This document shows positions 35,746 to 44,626 of a stretch of 64,000 nt of DNA, one piece after another (positions within the stretch are counted from its first letter, which is position 1; each line of letters starts with the position of its first letter). Source of the stretch: Parvibaculum sp039680535 (GTDB taxonomy: Bacteria > Pseudomonadota > Alphaproteobacteria > Parvibaculales > Parvibaculaceae). The DNA lies in NCBI RefSeq assembly GCF_039680535.1, contig NZ_JBDKSS010000013.1, forward strand, positions 558,001 to 622,000, in the 5' to 3' direction. The notes beneath the pieces were generated by a model, which was not told where the DNA came from, ran no database searches, and saw nothing but the letters and a program-made list of their open reading frames with translations. Made by a program: the position numbers and the translations under genes.

Positions 35746-38001
35746 CTACTTTTCCGTCGCAATGAAGGACCCATCCCAATCGACGGGAGGAGGCGCAAGA
35801 CGGAACTCTGCGATACGCTCCTCTAAAAGATTGTAAAGGGTTTCGAGGGCGACGACGCCCTTGGCGCGGCAAAGGCCGATAGCGGCCTTGGCCCCATCCC
35901 AGTCGCGGTTACGGTATTTCGCCAGCATTGCCATATGGTCGGCAACGAGGTTGTCATAGAGGTCCGGGCTGCAGCCGAGCGTATCGAGCATCGTATAGAG
36001 CCGCGACGGCTTCGTGCGGCCCTTGACCTGTACGAGGTCGAGTTCGAGGAAGGCCATATCGGGGCATTTGGAAGCAGCCGCTTCGCTGACGATCGTTGTG
36101 ACGCCGTAGAACTTGGACAGTCCTTCGAGACGCGATGAGACGTTCACTTCGTCGCCGATGGCCGAATAGTCGAAGCGTTGCGTCGAGCCGAGATTGCCGA
36201 CGCAGCAAATGCCCGTGTTGACGCCCACGCCGACGCGAACCTCCTTGAACGGACGGTTCAGGCGATCTGCCTCCGCCTTCCATCCCGCATTGAGCGGACC
36301 CATTGCCGCCGCGATCGCGCGTGCCGTCTCGCAGGCATGCCGGGCATGTTCCGCATCGTCCAGCGGCGCGTTCCAGAAGGCCATGATGGCGTCGCCCATA
36401 TATTTGTCGACCGTGCCTCCACTGGCGAGAACGATGTCGGTCAGCGGGGTCAGCAATTCATTGATGAAGCGCGTAAGCTCCGTTGCGGTCAGGCCTTCCG
36501 AAATCGTGGTGAAGCTGCGCACGTCGCAGAAGAGAAGGGTCAGCTCGCGCTCCTCGCCGCCCAGAACCAGCTTTTCGGGATGGGCGATAAGCTCCTGCAC
36601 GACGGCGGGCGAAACATATTGGCCGAAGGCGCGGCGCACTTCGGCGCGTTGCTGCTCGGTGCGGCGATAGAGATAGGCGGTGCCCCAGGCGACGATGAGA
36701 AAGAGGCAGAGGGCCGGATAAAGCGGGTCGAAAAGCAGCCCGACCTTCACGAAGGCGAACCAGCCGCCGATGGGCAGCGCGGCGATGATGGCAAGTGAAA
36801 TCGGCGCAGCTACGAGCGCGGAGGTCCTCAGCATCAGCGTGGCGATGCCGATAGCGAGAACGGTGAAGATGGCGAGTTCGATCGACAACGCATAATCGGG
36901 GCGGGTGAGGAATTTGCCCGTCAGGATATGCTCGAGAATCTGCGCATGAACCTCGACGCCGGGCACGCCCTGCGCAAGCGGCGTGGCGCGAAGGTCGATG
37001 AGGCCTGCGGCGCTGGTGCCGATGAAGATAATGCGCCCGGATATGTCGTCCGGATTGACCTCGCCGGAGATCACGCGCCATGCGGGAATATAGGTTTCCG
37101 GATGCGAGGGCCGGTATTTGAGCCAGACGGCGCCATCGGGATCGGTTGGGACTTCGAATTGCCCGATACGGACATGGTTCAGGCCCGTCGCCTGGCCGAA
37201 GGCCGTCTCGCCGCTCGCATTCGACGACTTGAGAACGAAGGTACTGGCCCCCTGTGCGACGCGCAAGGCCTCGGCTGCGAGCGACGGAATGATCTCGCCG
37301 TCCTTGGCGAACATCAGCGGCACGCGGCGCACCACCTCGTCACGGTCCGGGATCCAGTTGACGGAACCCAGTCCCTGCGCACCGGCATCCATCTGGGGAA
37401 GGTTGTCGACCGCGCCCGTGAAGGTCTGAAGGAAGGGGCGCGGGTCGTCACCGGCGATGGCGAAGCCCGCCTTCGATTTGAGTCCCGGGGCGCTTTGCGT
37501 GTGGTTCAGTGTTACCGCGAGCACGGTTGGCGAGCGCGCGATGCTCGCGGCGAATATGTCGTCATTGCCTTGCAGCGGGCCGGTTGCGGCGATGAGTGCG
37601 TCCGCGGCCTTCTTCGGCAGGCCGGCAGCAATCCGGTCGAGCGAGGTGCGGTCAGGCTCGGCGAACATGACGTCGAAGGCAACAGTCGCGGCGCCGTCCT
37701 CGGCGAGCTTGTCGCGCAACTTCGCCATGACGGTGCGAGGCCATGGCCACTGGCCATAGCGCTTGAGCGATGCTTCGTCGATGTCGACGATACGCACGGG
37801 CAGGCTGGGGTCATATTTGGCGGGCGCAATCTTCTGATAGCCGTCAAAGGCGATGAAGCGCAGCGCCTTCACCGGAAAGGGGTCGCTGACACGCAGGAAG
37901 ATCGCGCCGACAATGAAAAGGGTGACGGTCGCAATGTACACAGACGGAAGCTGGGCCAGCCAGTTGAGGCCTCGCTTCAGCGTATCGACGTAGCCAGCCA
38001 T
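35746..38001 (-). CDS. CHASE2-domain adenylate cyclase
   Basis: A 751-residue class III cyclase. One membrane helix (about 18-38) leads to an extracytoplasmic CHASE2 sensor (about 40-350), three more membrane helices (about 355-435), and the catalytic domain (about 465-690). Metal ligands are present in FCDVRSF and GDAIMAFWNAP, the purine-reading pair is Lys (DKYMGD) and Asp (RFDYSAIGD), which predicts ATP rather than GTP, and the transition-state Asn and Arg stand in GDEVNVSSRLE. It should be active as a homodimer. No HAMP domain is seen. The likely product, cAMP, would suit the two cNMP-domain genes just upstream. Confidence 0.9.
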   Translation of the reverse strand: MAGYVDTLKRGLNWLAQLPSVYIATVTLFIVGAIFLRVSDPFPVKALRFIAFDGYQKIAPAKYDPSLPVRIVDIDEASLKRYGQWPWPRTVMAKLRDKLAEDGAATVAFDVMFAEPDRTSLDRIAAGLPKKAADALIAATGPLQGNDDIFAASIARSPTVLAVTLNHTQSAPGLKSKAGFAIAGDDPRPFLQTFTGAVDNLPQMDAGAQGLGSVNWIPDRDEVVRRVPLMFAKDGEIIPSLAAEALRVAQGASTFVLKSSNASGETAFGQATGLNHVRIGQFEVPTDPDGAVWLKYRPSHPETYIPAWRVISGEVNPDDISGRIIFIGTSAAGLIDLRATPLAQGVPGVEVHAQILEHILTGKFLTRPDYALSIELAIFTVLAIGIATLMLRTSALVAAPISLAIIAALPIGGWFAFVKVGLLFDPLYPALCLFLIVAWGTAYLYRRTEQQRAEVRRAFGQYVSPAVVQELIAHPEKLVLGGEERELTLLFCDVRSFTTISEGLTATELTRFINELLTPLTDIVLASGGTVDKYMGDAIMAFWNAPLDDAEHARHACETARAIAAAMGPLNAGWKAEADRLNRPFKEVRVGVGVNTGICCVGNLGSTQRFDYSAIGDEVNVSSRLEGLSKFYGVTTIVSEAAASKCPDMAFLELDLVQVKGRTKPSRLYTMLDTLGCSPDLYDNLVADHMAMLAKYRNRDWDGAKAAIGLCRAKGVVALETLYNLLEERIAEFRLAPPPVDWDGSFIATEK

Positions 38002-38088
38002 ATAGTTTCAGAACCCCCGAAAGATTTCCGGAGCATAGTGGAACATCGCCAGCCGAGGTAGTGGCCTTTGCGAGGCCCCGGGCATCGC

Positions 38089-39012
38089 TCAGGCCGCCTG
38101 CTCGCCCATCAGGAGCGCATGCTGCGCCGCCGTGGTCGCCAGCAGGAATTCGGAAACCGCCTTCACGCGCGCGAAGTTTCGCATCTCCTCATGCACGGCG
38201 AGCCAGAATGTCCTCTCGAGACGGATATGATCCGGAAGCACGCGCACCAGGCTTTTTTCCTGATCGCCGATGAAACATGGCAGCACGCAAAGGCCGGCGC
38301 CCGCCTTCGTCGCCTGATATTGACCGACGATGCTCGAACTCCGGAGCGTCGGCGAGAGCGTGCCCGGCAGCTCGTTCAGGTAGCGCAGCTTCGGCGAATA
38401 GATGAGGTCGTCCACATAGGAAACGACCCTGTGGCCCGCCAGATCGGAAGGCGTGCGGATCGGCGGCACGCCACGCAGATAGCTCTTCGAGGCATAGAGC
38501 ATCAGGGCGTAGTTGCTGAGCTTTTGCGCGACGAGGCGGCCGGCGGTCGGGCGGGCGAGCAGGATTGCCATGTCGGCTTCCCGCTTCGATACGCTTAGGA
38601 AGCCGCTTGAAGCCACCAGGTCTATTTCCAGGTCCGGGTGCTGGCGGCTGAGTTCGACAAGCGCAGGCGCAATGATGAAGGTGCCGAAACCCTCCGTGGC
38701 GCTGATGCGGACGGTGCCGCGTGCCGCGCCGCCTGTGCCCTTGATGGCCTCCAGCGCCTGAAGGCTCGCATCCTCCATCTGTTCCGCATGGGCGGCGAGC
38801 ACCTGTCCCATGGGCGTGAGCCGAAGTCCCTGCGGCACCCTCTCGAAGAGTGCGGTGCCGATTTCGCGCTCGAATCCGCGCAGGCGGCGGCCTAGTGTCG
38901 TCGGGTCGATCTTCAGGCGCAGCGCCGCGTCGGCCAGCGTCGAATGGCGCGTCGTTTCGAGAAAAAGCCGCAGATTTTCCCAATCCAGCGGCATGCGATT
39001 TTGCAGCTTCAT
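38089..39012 (-). CDS. LysR-family transcriptional regulator
   Basis: A 307-residue regulator: N-terminal winged helix-turn-helix (about 8-66) with TLADAALRLKIDPTTLGRRLR and a C-terminal periplasmic-binding-protein-like effector domain (about 95-300). It is divergent from mmsA with only about 85 bases between the starts, the usual LysR arrangement, so it probably controls the valine catabolic operon; in Pseudomonas that job is done by the AraC-type MmsR. The start could be 39012 or 38994 (MPLDWENLRLF); neither has a strong ribosome binding site. Confidence 0.87.
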   Translation of the reverse strand: MKLQNRMPLDWENLRLFLETTRHSTLADAALRLKIDPTTLGRRLRGFEREIGTALFERVPQGLRLTPMGQVLAAHAEQMEDASLQALEAIKGTGGAARGTVRISATEGFGTFIIAPALVELSRQHPDLEIDLVASSGFLSVSKREADMAILLARPTAGRLVAQKLSNYALMLYASKSYLRGVPPIRTPSDLAGHRVVSYVDDLIYSPKLRYLNELPGTLSPTLRSSSIVGQYQATKAGAGLCVLPCFIGDQEKSLVRVLPDHIRLERTFWLAVHEEMRNFARVKAVSEFLLATTAAQHALLMGEQAA

Positions 39013-39097
39013 GCTGCATTTATACCAGTTTTCATGCGCAAGCGCAGTCGGTAAACAAGGCACTCAGCATCAAAAGTTGGAAGGGTTGGAACAAGCG

Positions 39098-40597
39098 ATG
39101 GTCAAGGAACTCACGCATTTCATTGGCGGCAAGCATGTGAAGGGCACCAGCGGCCGCTTCCTGGACGTCACCAACCCGAACACGGGCGAGATCACGGCCC
39201 GCACCCCGCTCGCGACGACCGCCGAGCTGCGCGCCGCCGTCGAAGTCGCGGCGAAGGCTTTCCCCGGCTGGGCGGCGACGAACCCGCAGCGCCGCGCCCG
39301 CGTCATGTTCGAATTCAAGCGTCTGCTCGAAGCGAACATGCAGGAGCTGGCCGAGCTTCTTTCCTCCGAGCATGGCAAGGTGATTGCCGACTCCAAGGGC
39401 GACATTCAGCGCGGTCTTGAAGTCATCGAATTCGCCTGCGGTATCCCGCATCTCCAGAAGGGCGAGTTCACGGAAGGCGCCGGCCCCGGCATCGACATGT
39501 ATTCGATGCGCCAGCCGCTCGGCGTTGTGGCCGGCATCACGCCCTTCAACTTCCCGGCCATGATCCCGATGTGGATGTTCGGCGTGGCGATTGCCTGCGG
39601 CAACACCTTCATCCTGAAGCCCTCCGAGAAGGACCCGTCGGTGCCGCTGCGCCTTGCGGAACTCCTGCTTGAGGCCGGTGCGCCCGAAGGTGTGCTCAAC
39701 GTCGTCAATGGCGACAAGGAAGCGGTCGACGCGATCCTCACCGATCCGACCATCCCGGCCGTCAGCTTCGTCGGCTCGTCGGCGATTGCGCAGTACATCT
39801 ATGCGACCGGTGCGGCGCATGGAAAGCGCGTGCAGGCCATGGGCGGCGCGAAGAACCACGCGATCATCATGCCGGATGCCGACATGGATCAGGTCGTCAA
39901 CGATCTCATCGGCTCGGCCTATGGCTCGGCGGGCGAACGCTGCATGGCGCTGCCCGTAGCGGTGCCGGTTGGCGACGAGACGGCGGAACGCCTCATCGAG
40001 AAGCTCGTGCCGCGCGTTCAGGCCCTCAAGATCGGCATTTCGACGGCAGCCGACAGCGACTACGGCCCGCTCGTCACCCAGGCCCATCTCGACAAGGTGA
40101 AGGGCTACATCGACCTCGCCACCAAGGAAGGCGCGAAGCTCCTGGTCGACGGCCGCGGCTTCAAGCTGCAGGGCTACGAGAAGGGCTTCTTCCTCGGCGG
40201 AACGCTCTTCGATCATGTGACGCCCGACATGACGACCTACCAGGAGGAGATCTTCGGCCCGGTACTCCAGATCGTGCGCGCGAAGAACTTCGACGAGGCC
40301 GCCGAGCTGCCGACGAAGCACCAGTATGGCAATGGCGTCGCGATCTTCACGCGCGACGGCGACGCGGCGCGCACTTTCGCCTCGCGGGTTCAGGTCGGCA
40401 TGGTCGGCATCAACGTGCCGATCCCGGTACCGCTCGCCTATCACTCCTTCGGCGGCTGGAAGCGTTCGGCCTTTGGCGACACCAACCAGCACGGCACCGA
40501 GGGCGTGAAGTTCTGGACCAAGGTGAAGACGGTGACGTCGCGTTGGCCGTCGGGTGTCAAGGAAGGTTCGTCCTTCGTCATTCCGACCATGGGGTGA
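39098..40597 (+). CDS. mmsA: methylmalonate-semialdehyde dehydrogenase (CoA-acylating)
   Basis: A 499-residue NAD-dependent aldehyde dehydrogenase converting methylmalonate semialdehyde to propionyl-CoA in valine breakdown. The catalytic Cys282 is in GSAGERCMALP, the typical MMSDH context, without the general-base Glu of ordinary aldehyde dehydrogenases; GITPFNFPAMIPMWM and GSSAIAQYIY (NAD pocket) are also present. The ATG at 39098 has AAGG upstream; the longer frame to 38810 overlaps the LysR gene. It is the first gene of the operon. Confidence 0.95.
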   Translation: MVKELTHFIGGKHVKGTSGRFLDVTNPNTGEITARTPLATTAELRAAVEVAAKAFPGWAATNPQRRARVMFEFKRLLEANMQELAELLSSEHGKVIADSKGDIQRGLEVIEFACGIPHLQKGEFTEGAGPGIDMYSMRQPLGVVAGITPFNFPAMIPMWMFGVAIACGNTFILKPSEKDPSVPLRLAELLLEAGAPEGVLNVVNGDKEAVDAILTDPTIPAVSFVGSSAIAQYIYATGAAHGKRVQAMGGAKNHAIIMPDADMDQVVNDLIGSAYGSAGERCMALPVAVPVGDETAERLIEKLVPRVQALKIGISTAADSDYGPLVTQAHLDKVKGYIDLATKEGAKLLVDGRGFKLQGYEKGFFLGGTLFDHVTPDMTTYQEEIFGPVLQIVRAKNFDEAAELPTKHQYGNGVAIFTRDGDAARTFASRVQVGMVGINVPIPVPLAYHSFGGWKRSAFGDTNQHGTEGVKFWTKVKTVTSRWPSGVKEGSSFVIPTMG

Positions 40598-40617
40598 TTG
40601 AGGCATAGTCGGGACAA

Positions 40618-40650
40618 ATCGCGGTCTGGCGGAGGGAGCCGGACCGCGAT
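40618..40650 (+). other. intercistronic hairpin between mmsA and the acyl-CoA dehydrogenase gene
   Basis: A 9-base-pair stem ATCGCGGTC (40618-40626) / GACCGCGAT (40642-40650) in the 115-base gap, without a T-run. It is more likely an mRNA-stability or processing element than a terminator. Confidence 0.5.
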
Positions 40651-40712
40651 ATCACCACGGGGAAATGAATACCCCCGCCCGGCGGGAACTGGTCACTTGA
40701 GGGAGTCACAAG

Positions 40713-41849
40713 ATGTTCGAGCTGACGGAAGAGCAGCGCGCTTTCCAGGATGTGGCACGGTCTTTTGCTGCCGAGGAGCTTGAGCCTTACGCAGCGGAAT
40801 GGGACCGGACGCACTTCTTCCCGGTGGAGGCGCTGCGTAAAGCGGCGGCGCTCGGTTTCGCAGGCATCTATGTGAAGGAGGATGTTGGCGGCTCCGCGCT
40901 GACGCGTCTCGACGCAGCGCTCATCTTCGAAGCGCTGTCGGCCGGCTGCACTTCCACGGCGGCTTACCTCACGATCCACAACATGGCGTCCTGGATGATC
41001 GACACATTCGGGTCGGAAGAGTTGCGGCAGAAATATCTTCCGCGCCTGACCACCATGGAGTTGATCGCAAGCTACTGCCTCACCGAGCCGGGATCGGGTT
41101 CGGATGCTGCGTCGCTGCGCACCCGTGCGGTCCGCGACGGCGACCACTATGTCATCAACGGCTCGAAGGCCTTCATCTCGGGTGGCGGCACGTCCGACAT
41201 CTATGTCGCGATGGTGCGCACCGGCGAGGCGGGCCCGAAGGGCGTTTCCTGCATCGTCGTCGAGAAGGGCACGCCGGGCCTCTCCTTCGGCGCGCCCGAA
41301 AGGAAGATGGGCTGGAATTCGCAACCGACCGCGCAGGTGATCTTCGAGGATTGCCGCGTGCCCGTGTCGAACCGCGTCGGCGAAGAGGGCGAAGGCTTCA
41401 AGTTCGCGATGATGGGGCTCGATGGTGGCCGCCTCAACATTGCCGCCTGCGCAATCGGCACGGCGCGCGTGGCTTTCGAGCGCGCCAAGGCATATCTCTC
41501 TGAGCGGCAGCAATTCGGCAAGCCGCTGGCGGCCTTCCAGGCCTTGCAGTTCAAGCTTGCCGACATGGCCACTGAACTCGAAGCCGCGCGTCTTCTGCTC
41601 TATCAGGCGGCGACCAAGGTGCAGGCGAAGTCGCCGGACGCCACCATGCACGCGGCGATGGCGAAGCGCTTCGTCACCGATGTGAGCTTCCGCGTCGCCA
41701 ACGAAGCGCTGCAGCTTCACGGCGGCTATGGCTATCTCAACGACTTCCCGCTCGAGCGTCATGTACGCGATCTGCGCGTACATCAGATCCTCGAAGGCAC
41801 GAACGAGATCATGCGCGTCATCATTTCGCGCGAACTGCTGAAGAACTGA
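40713..41849 (+). CDS. isobutyryl-CoA dehydrogenase-like acyl-CoA dehydrogenase
   Basis: A 378-residue acyl-CoA dehydrogenase. The FAD motif YCLTEPGSGSDAAS and the catalytic Glu at about residue 365 (EGTNEIMRV) are intact. Position directly after mmsA and before the hydroxyisobutyryl-CoA hydrolase and mmsB indicates isobutyryl-CoA to methacrylyl-CoA, the third step of valine breakdown. Electrons go to ETF. Short/branched-chain relatives of the same length cannot be excluded by sequence alone. Confidence 0.9.
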   Translation: MFELTEEQRAFQDVARSFAAEELEPYAAEWDRTHFFPVEALRKAAALGFAGIYVKEDVGGSALTRLDAALIFEALSAGCTSTAAYLTIHNMASWMIDTFGSEELRQKYLPRLTTMELIASYCLTEPGSGSDAASLRTRAVRDGDHYVINGSKAFISGGGTSDIYVAMVRTGEAGPKGVSCIVVEKGTPGLSFGAPERKMGWNSQPTAQVIFEDCRVPVSNRVGEEGEGFKFAMMGLDGGRLNIAACAIGTARVAFERAKAYLSERQQFGKPLAAFQALQFKLADMATELEAARLLLYQAATKVQAKSPDATMHAAMAKRFVTDVSFRVANEALQLHGGYGYLNDFPLERHVRDLRVHQILEGTNEIMRVIISRELLKN

Positions 41850-41854
41850 TCGAC

Positions 41855-42895
41855 ATGTCTGAAGAAGCCGAAGTCCTGTTCGCGCGCAACGGCGTCGCGG
41901 GCATCATCACGCTCAATCGTCCGAAGGCGCTGAATGCGCTGACGCTCAACATGGTTCGTCTGATCCATCCGCAGCTCAAGGCCTGGGCGGCGGACGGCAG
42001 CGTGAAACTCGTCATTATCGAGGGCGCGGGAGAAAAAGCCTTCTGCGCCGGTGGCGACATCCGCGCGCTGCATGACTGGGGCAAGGCGAGCGATCCCTCT
42101 GCGCTCGCCTTCTGGCGAGAGGAATACCGCCTCAACACCTATATCAAGCGTTACCCCAAGCCATATGTCGCGCTGATGGACGGAATCGACATGGGCGGCG
42201 GCGTCGGCGTGTCGGTCAACGGCTCGCATCGCGTCGCAACGGAGAGGCTCACTTTCGCCATGCCCGAAACGGGCGTCGGCCTTTTCCCGGATGTCGGCGG
42301 CACTTACTTCCTGCCGCGTTGCCCCGGCGAGATCGGCATGTTCCTCGGGATTACGGGCGAACGGCTGAAGGTCGCGGATGCGGTCTATGCGGGCATTGCG
42401 GATGTTCACGTTCCGAGCGACAGGCTCGAAGCGTTGAAGGAACGTCTTGCCGGCGGCGAGTCAATCGATGTGGCGCTGCGTGAGCTTTCCGCGCCTGCGG
42501 GCGAAGCGCCGCTCGCACAGCACCGCGCTTCGATCGACAGGCACTTTTCGAAGGGCTCTGTGTCCGAAATCGTCGCCTCGCTGAAGGCTGATGGCGGCGA
42601 GTGGGAGGCGAAACTCGCGGCCAACATCCAGACGAAGTCGCCGACGAGCTGCCTTGTCGCCTATCGTCAGGTGCGCGAGGGCGCGCGGCTTTCGTTCGAA
42701 GAGGCGATGCAGCTCGAATACCGGCTCACCAATCGCTTCATCAAGGGGCACGATTTCTATGAGGGCGTGCGCGCCATCATCATCGACAAGGATCAGGCGC
42801 CGAAATGGAAGCCTGCGAAGCTCGACGATGTGACGACAGCGGAGATCGACGCTTATTTCGCGCCGCTCGAAGCCGGCGAACTGACATTCGAATAA
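41855..42895 (+). CDS. 3-hydroxyisobutyryl-CoA hydrolase
   Basis: A 346-residue crotonase-fold hydrolase that frees 3-hydroxyisobutyrate from its CoA ester. The N-terminal crotonase core has the oxyanion-hole segments FCAGGDIRAL and GIDMGGGVGVS and the catalytic region FAMPETGVGLFPDVGGTYFL, where Glu and Asp replace the hydratase pair; the extra C-terminal 90 residues are typical of HIBCH. It starts 5 bases after the dehydrogenase gene, so the two are coupled. Confidence 0.92.
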   Translation: MSEEAEVLFARNGVAGIITLNRPKALNALTLNMVRLIHPQLKAWAADGSVKLVIIEGAGEKAFCAGGDIRALHDWGKASDPSALAFWREEYRLNTYIKRYPKPYVALMDGIDMGGGVGVSVNGSHRVATERLTFAMPETGVGLFPDVGGTYFLPRCPGEIGMFLGITGERLKVADAVYAGIADVHVPSDRLEALKERLAGGESIDVALRELSAPAGEAPLAQHRASIDRHFSKGSVSEIVASLKADGGEWEAKLAANIQTKSPTSCLVAYRQVREGARLSFEEAMQLEYRLTNRFIKGHDFYEGVRAIIIDKDQAPKWKPAKLDDVTTAEIDAYFAPLEAGELTFE

Positions 42896-42908
42896 GGGAA
42901 GAACGACA

Positions 42909-43799
42909 ATGGCGAAGATCGGATTCATCGGCCTCGGAAACATGGGTGGGCCCATGGCGCGCAACCTCGTGAAGGCGGGGCATGCGCTGAAAGTCTTCGA
43001 CCTTTCGGCGCAGGCTGTAGCCGGCCTCGTCGAGGCGGGCGCCGAAAAGGCGGCCACGGCTGCCGATGCCGCGAAGGGCGTCGAATTCGTCGTCACCATG
43101 TTGCCTGCGGGCGAGCATGTCCGCTCGGTCTATCTCGGCGAAGGCGGGCTCATCGCTGCCGCCGACAAGGGAACGGTATTCATCGACAGCTCGACCATCG
43201 ACGTGCCTTCCGCGCGCGACGTGATCGCGGCCGCCGAAAGGGCCGGCATGTCGATGCTCGATGCGCCGGTCTCCGGCGGCGTCGGCGGAGCGGAGGCGGG
43301 CACGCTCACCTTCATGGTGGGGGGCAAGGAAGAAGCTTTCGCCAGGGCGAAGCCGATCATTGAAAAGATGGGCAAGAATATCTTTCACGCGGGCGCGGCT
43401 GGTAACGGACAGGTCGCCAAGGTCTGCAACAACATGATCCTCGGCATCTCGATGATCGCGGTGTCGGAAGCATTCGCGCTGGGCGAGAAGCTCGGCCTCG
43501 ATGCGCAGAAGCTTTTCGATATTTCCTCGACCGCTTCCGGTCAGTGCTGGTCGATGACGTCTTATTGCCCCGTGCCGGGCCCTGTGCCGACCTCGCCCGC
43601 CAATCGCGATTACAAGCCGGGCTTTACGGCTGGCATGATGCTGAAGGATCTTCGCCTGGCGCAGGATGCTTCCAAGACCGCCCGCGTCCCCACGCCGCTC
43701 GGCGCGCAGGCCGCGCAGATCTACGCGCTGATGGAAGCGTCGGGCCATGATGCGATAGACTTCTCCGGCGTCATAAAGCTCATCAAGGGCCAGATTTAA
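42909..43799 (+). CDS. mmsB: 3-hydroxyisobutyrate dehydrogenase
   Basis: A 296-residue NAD-dependent beta-hydroxyacid dehydrogenase. The nucleotide-binding stretch IGFIGLGNMGGPMARNL is at residues 4-20, the substrate motif DAPVSGGVGGAEAGTL near 115-130, and the catalytic Lys in GNGQVAKVCNNM near 170. It oxidises 3-hydroxyisobutyrate to methylmalonate semialdehyde, the substrate of MmsA, closing the pathway encoded here. It lies 13 bases after the hydrolase gene. Confidence 0.95.
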   Translation: MAKIGFIGLGNMGGPMARNLVKAGHALKVFDLSAQAVAGLVEAGAEKAATAADAAKGVEFVVTMLPAGEHVRSVYLGEGGLIAAADKGTVFIDSSTIDVPSARDVIAAAERAGMSMLDAPVSGGVGGAEAGTLTFMVGGKEEAFARAKPIIEKMGKNIFHAGAAGNGQVAKVCNNMILGISMIAVSEAFALGEKLGLDAQKLFDISSTASGQCWSMTSYCPVPGPVPTSPANRDYKPGFTAGMMLKDLRLAQDASKTARVPTPLGAQAAQIYALMEASGHDAIDFSGVIKLIKGQI

Positions 43800-43824
43800 C
43801 CGCGATCTCCGGGAGACGACGAAC

Positions 43825-44598
43825 ATGGCATACGAAACCATCCTCACCGAGACGCGGGGCCGCGTCGCCACCATCACGCTCAACCGGCCGCAGGCGCTCA
43901 ATGCGCTCAACGCGACGGTGATGAATGAGGTGGTTGCGGCGGCCAAGGGCTTCGACGCGGATGCCGGCATTGGCTGCATCGTCATCACCGGCTCGGCCAA
44001 GGCCTTCGCCGCAGGCGCCGACATCAAGGAAATGGCCGAGCGCAACGCGACCGAGATGTATCTCGCCGACTGGTTTGCGCCCTGGGAGGAGCTGACCCGC
44101 GTGCGCAAGCCGATCATTGCGGCGGTCGCGGGCTTCGCGCTGGGTGGCGGCTGCGAGCTTGCCATGATGTGCGACTTCATTCTCGCGGCCGACAGCGCGA
44201 AATTCGGCCAGCCGGAAGTGAAGCTGGGCGTCATTCCCGGCATGGGCGGCTCGCAGCGCCTCACCCGTGCGGTGGGGAAGGCGAAGGCCATGGAAATGTG
44301 TCTGACGGGCCGCTTCATGGATGCCGAGGAGGCGGAGCGGTCCGGCCTCGTCGCACGTGTGGTGCCTGCCGACAAATTGCTGGAGGAGGCGGCAAAGCTT
44401 GCCGAGACGATTGCAGGAATGTCTCTGCCCGCTACGATAGCGATCAAGGAAAGCGTCAACCGCAGTTTTGAGGTGACGCTGGCCGAAGGCGTCCGCTTCG
44501 AGCGCCGAGTCTTCCATTCCGGTTTCGCAAATGCGGACCAGAAGGAAGGCATGGCGGCCTTCATTGAAAAGCGCGCACCAAATTTCAAGCACACGTGA
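43825..44598 (+). CDS. enoyl-CoA hydratase
   Basis: A 257-residue crotonase. The oxyanion segments FAAGADIKEM and GFALGGGCELAMMCD and the catalytic Glu in GQPEVKLGVIPGMGG are all present, so it should hydrate 2-enoyl-CoA esters; in this operon methacrylyl-CoA is the natural substrate, the step between the acyl-CoA dehydrogenase and the hydroxyisobutyryl-CoA hydrolase. With it, the operon encodes every step from isobutyryl-CoA to propionyl-CoA. Confidence 0.93.
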   Translation: MAYETILTETRGRVATITLNRPQALNALNATVMNEVVAAAKGFDADAGIGCIVITGSAKAFAAGADIKEMAERNATEMYLADWFAPWEELTRVRKPIIAAVAGFALGGGCELAMMCDFILAADSAKFGQPEVKLGVIPGMGGSQRLTRAVGKAKAMEMCLTGRFMDAEEAERSGLVARVVPADKLLEEAAKLAETIAGMSLPATIAIKESVNRSFEVTLAEGVRFERRVFHSGFANADQKEGMAAFIEKRAPNFKHT

Positions 44599-44626
44599 TC
44601 GGACTGCGGTTCGGAAAGGGCCACAA

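Noticed and set aside
40753..40769. sigma-54-like TGGCACG ... TTGCT
   Set aside because: The spacer is 5 instead of 4 bases and the site lies inside the isobutyryl-CoA dehydrogenase coding region, where the codons explain it.
42780..44624. 614-residue leftward open frame
   Set aside because: Antisense to mmsB and the enoyl-CoA hydratase gene; no recognisable domain.
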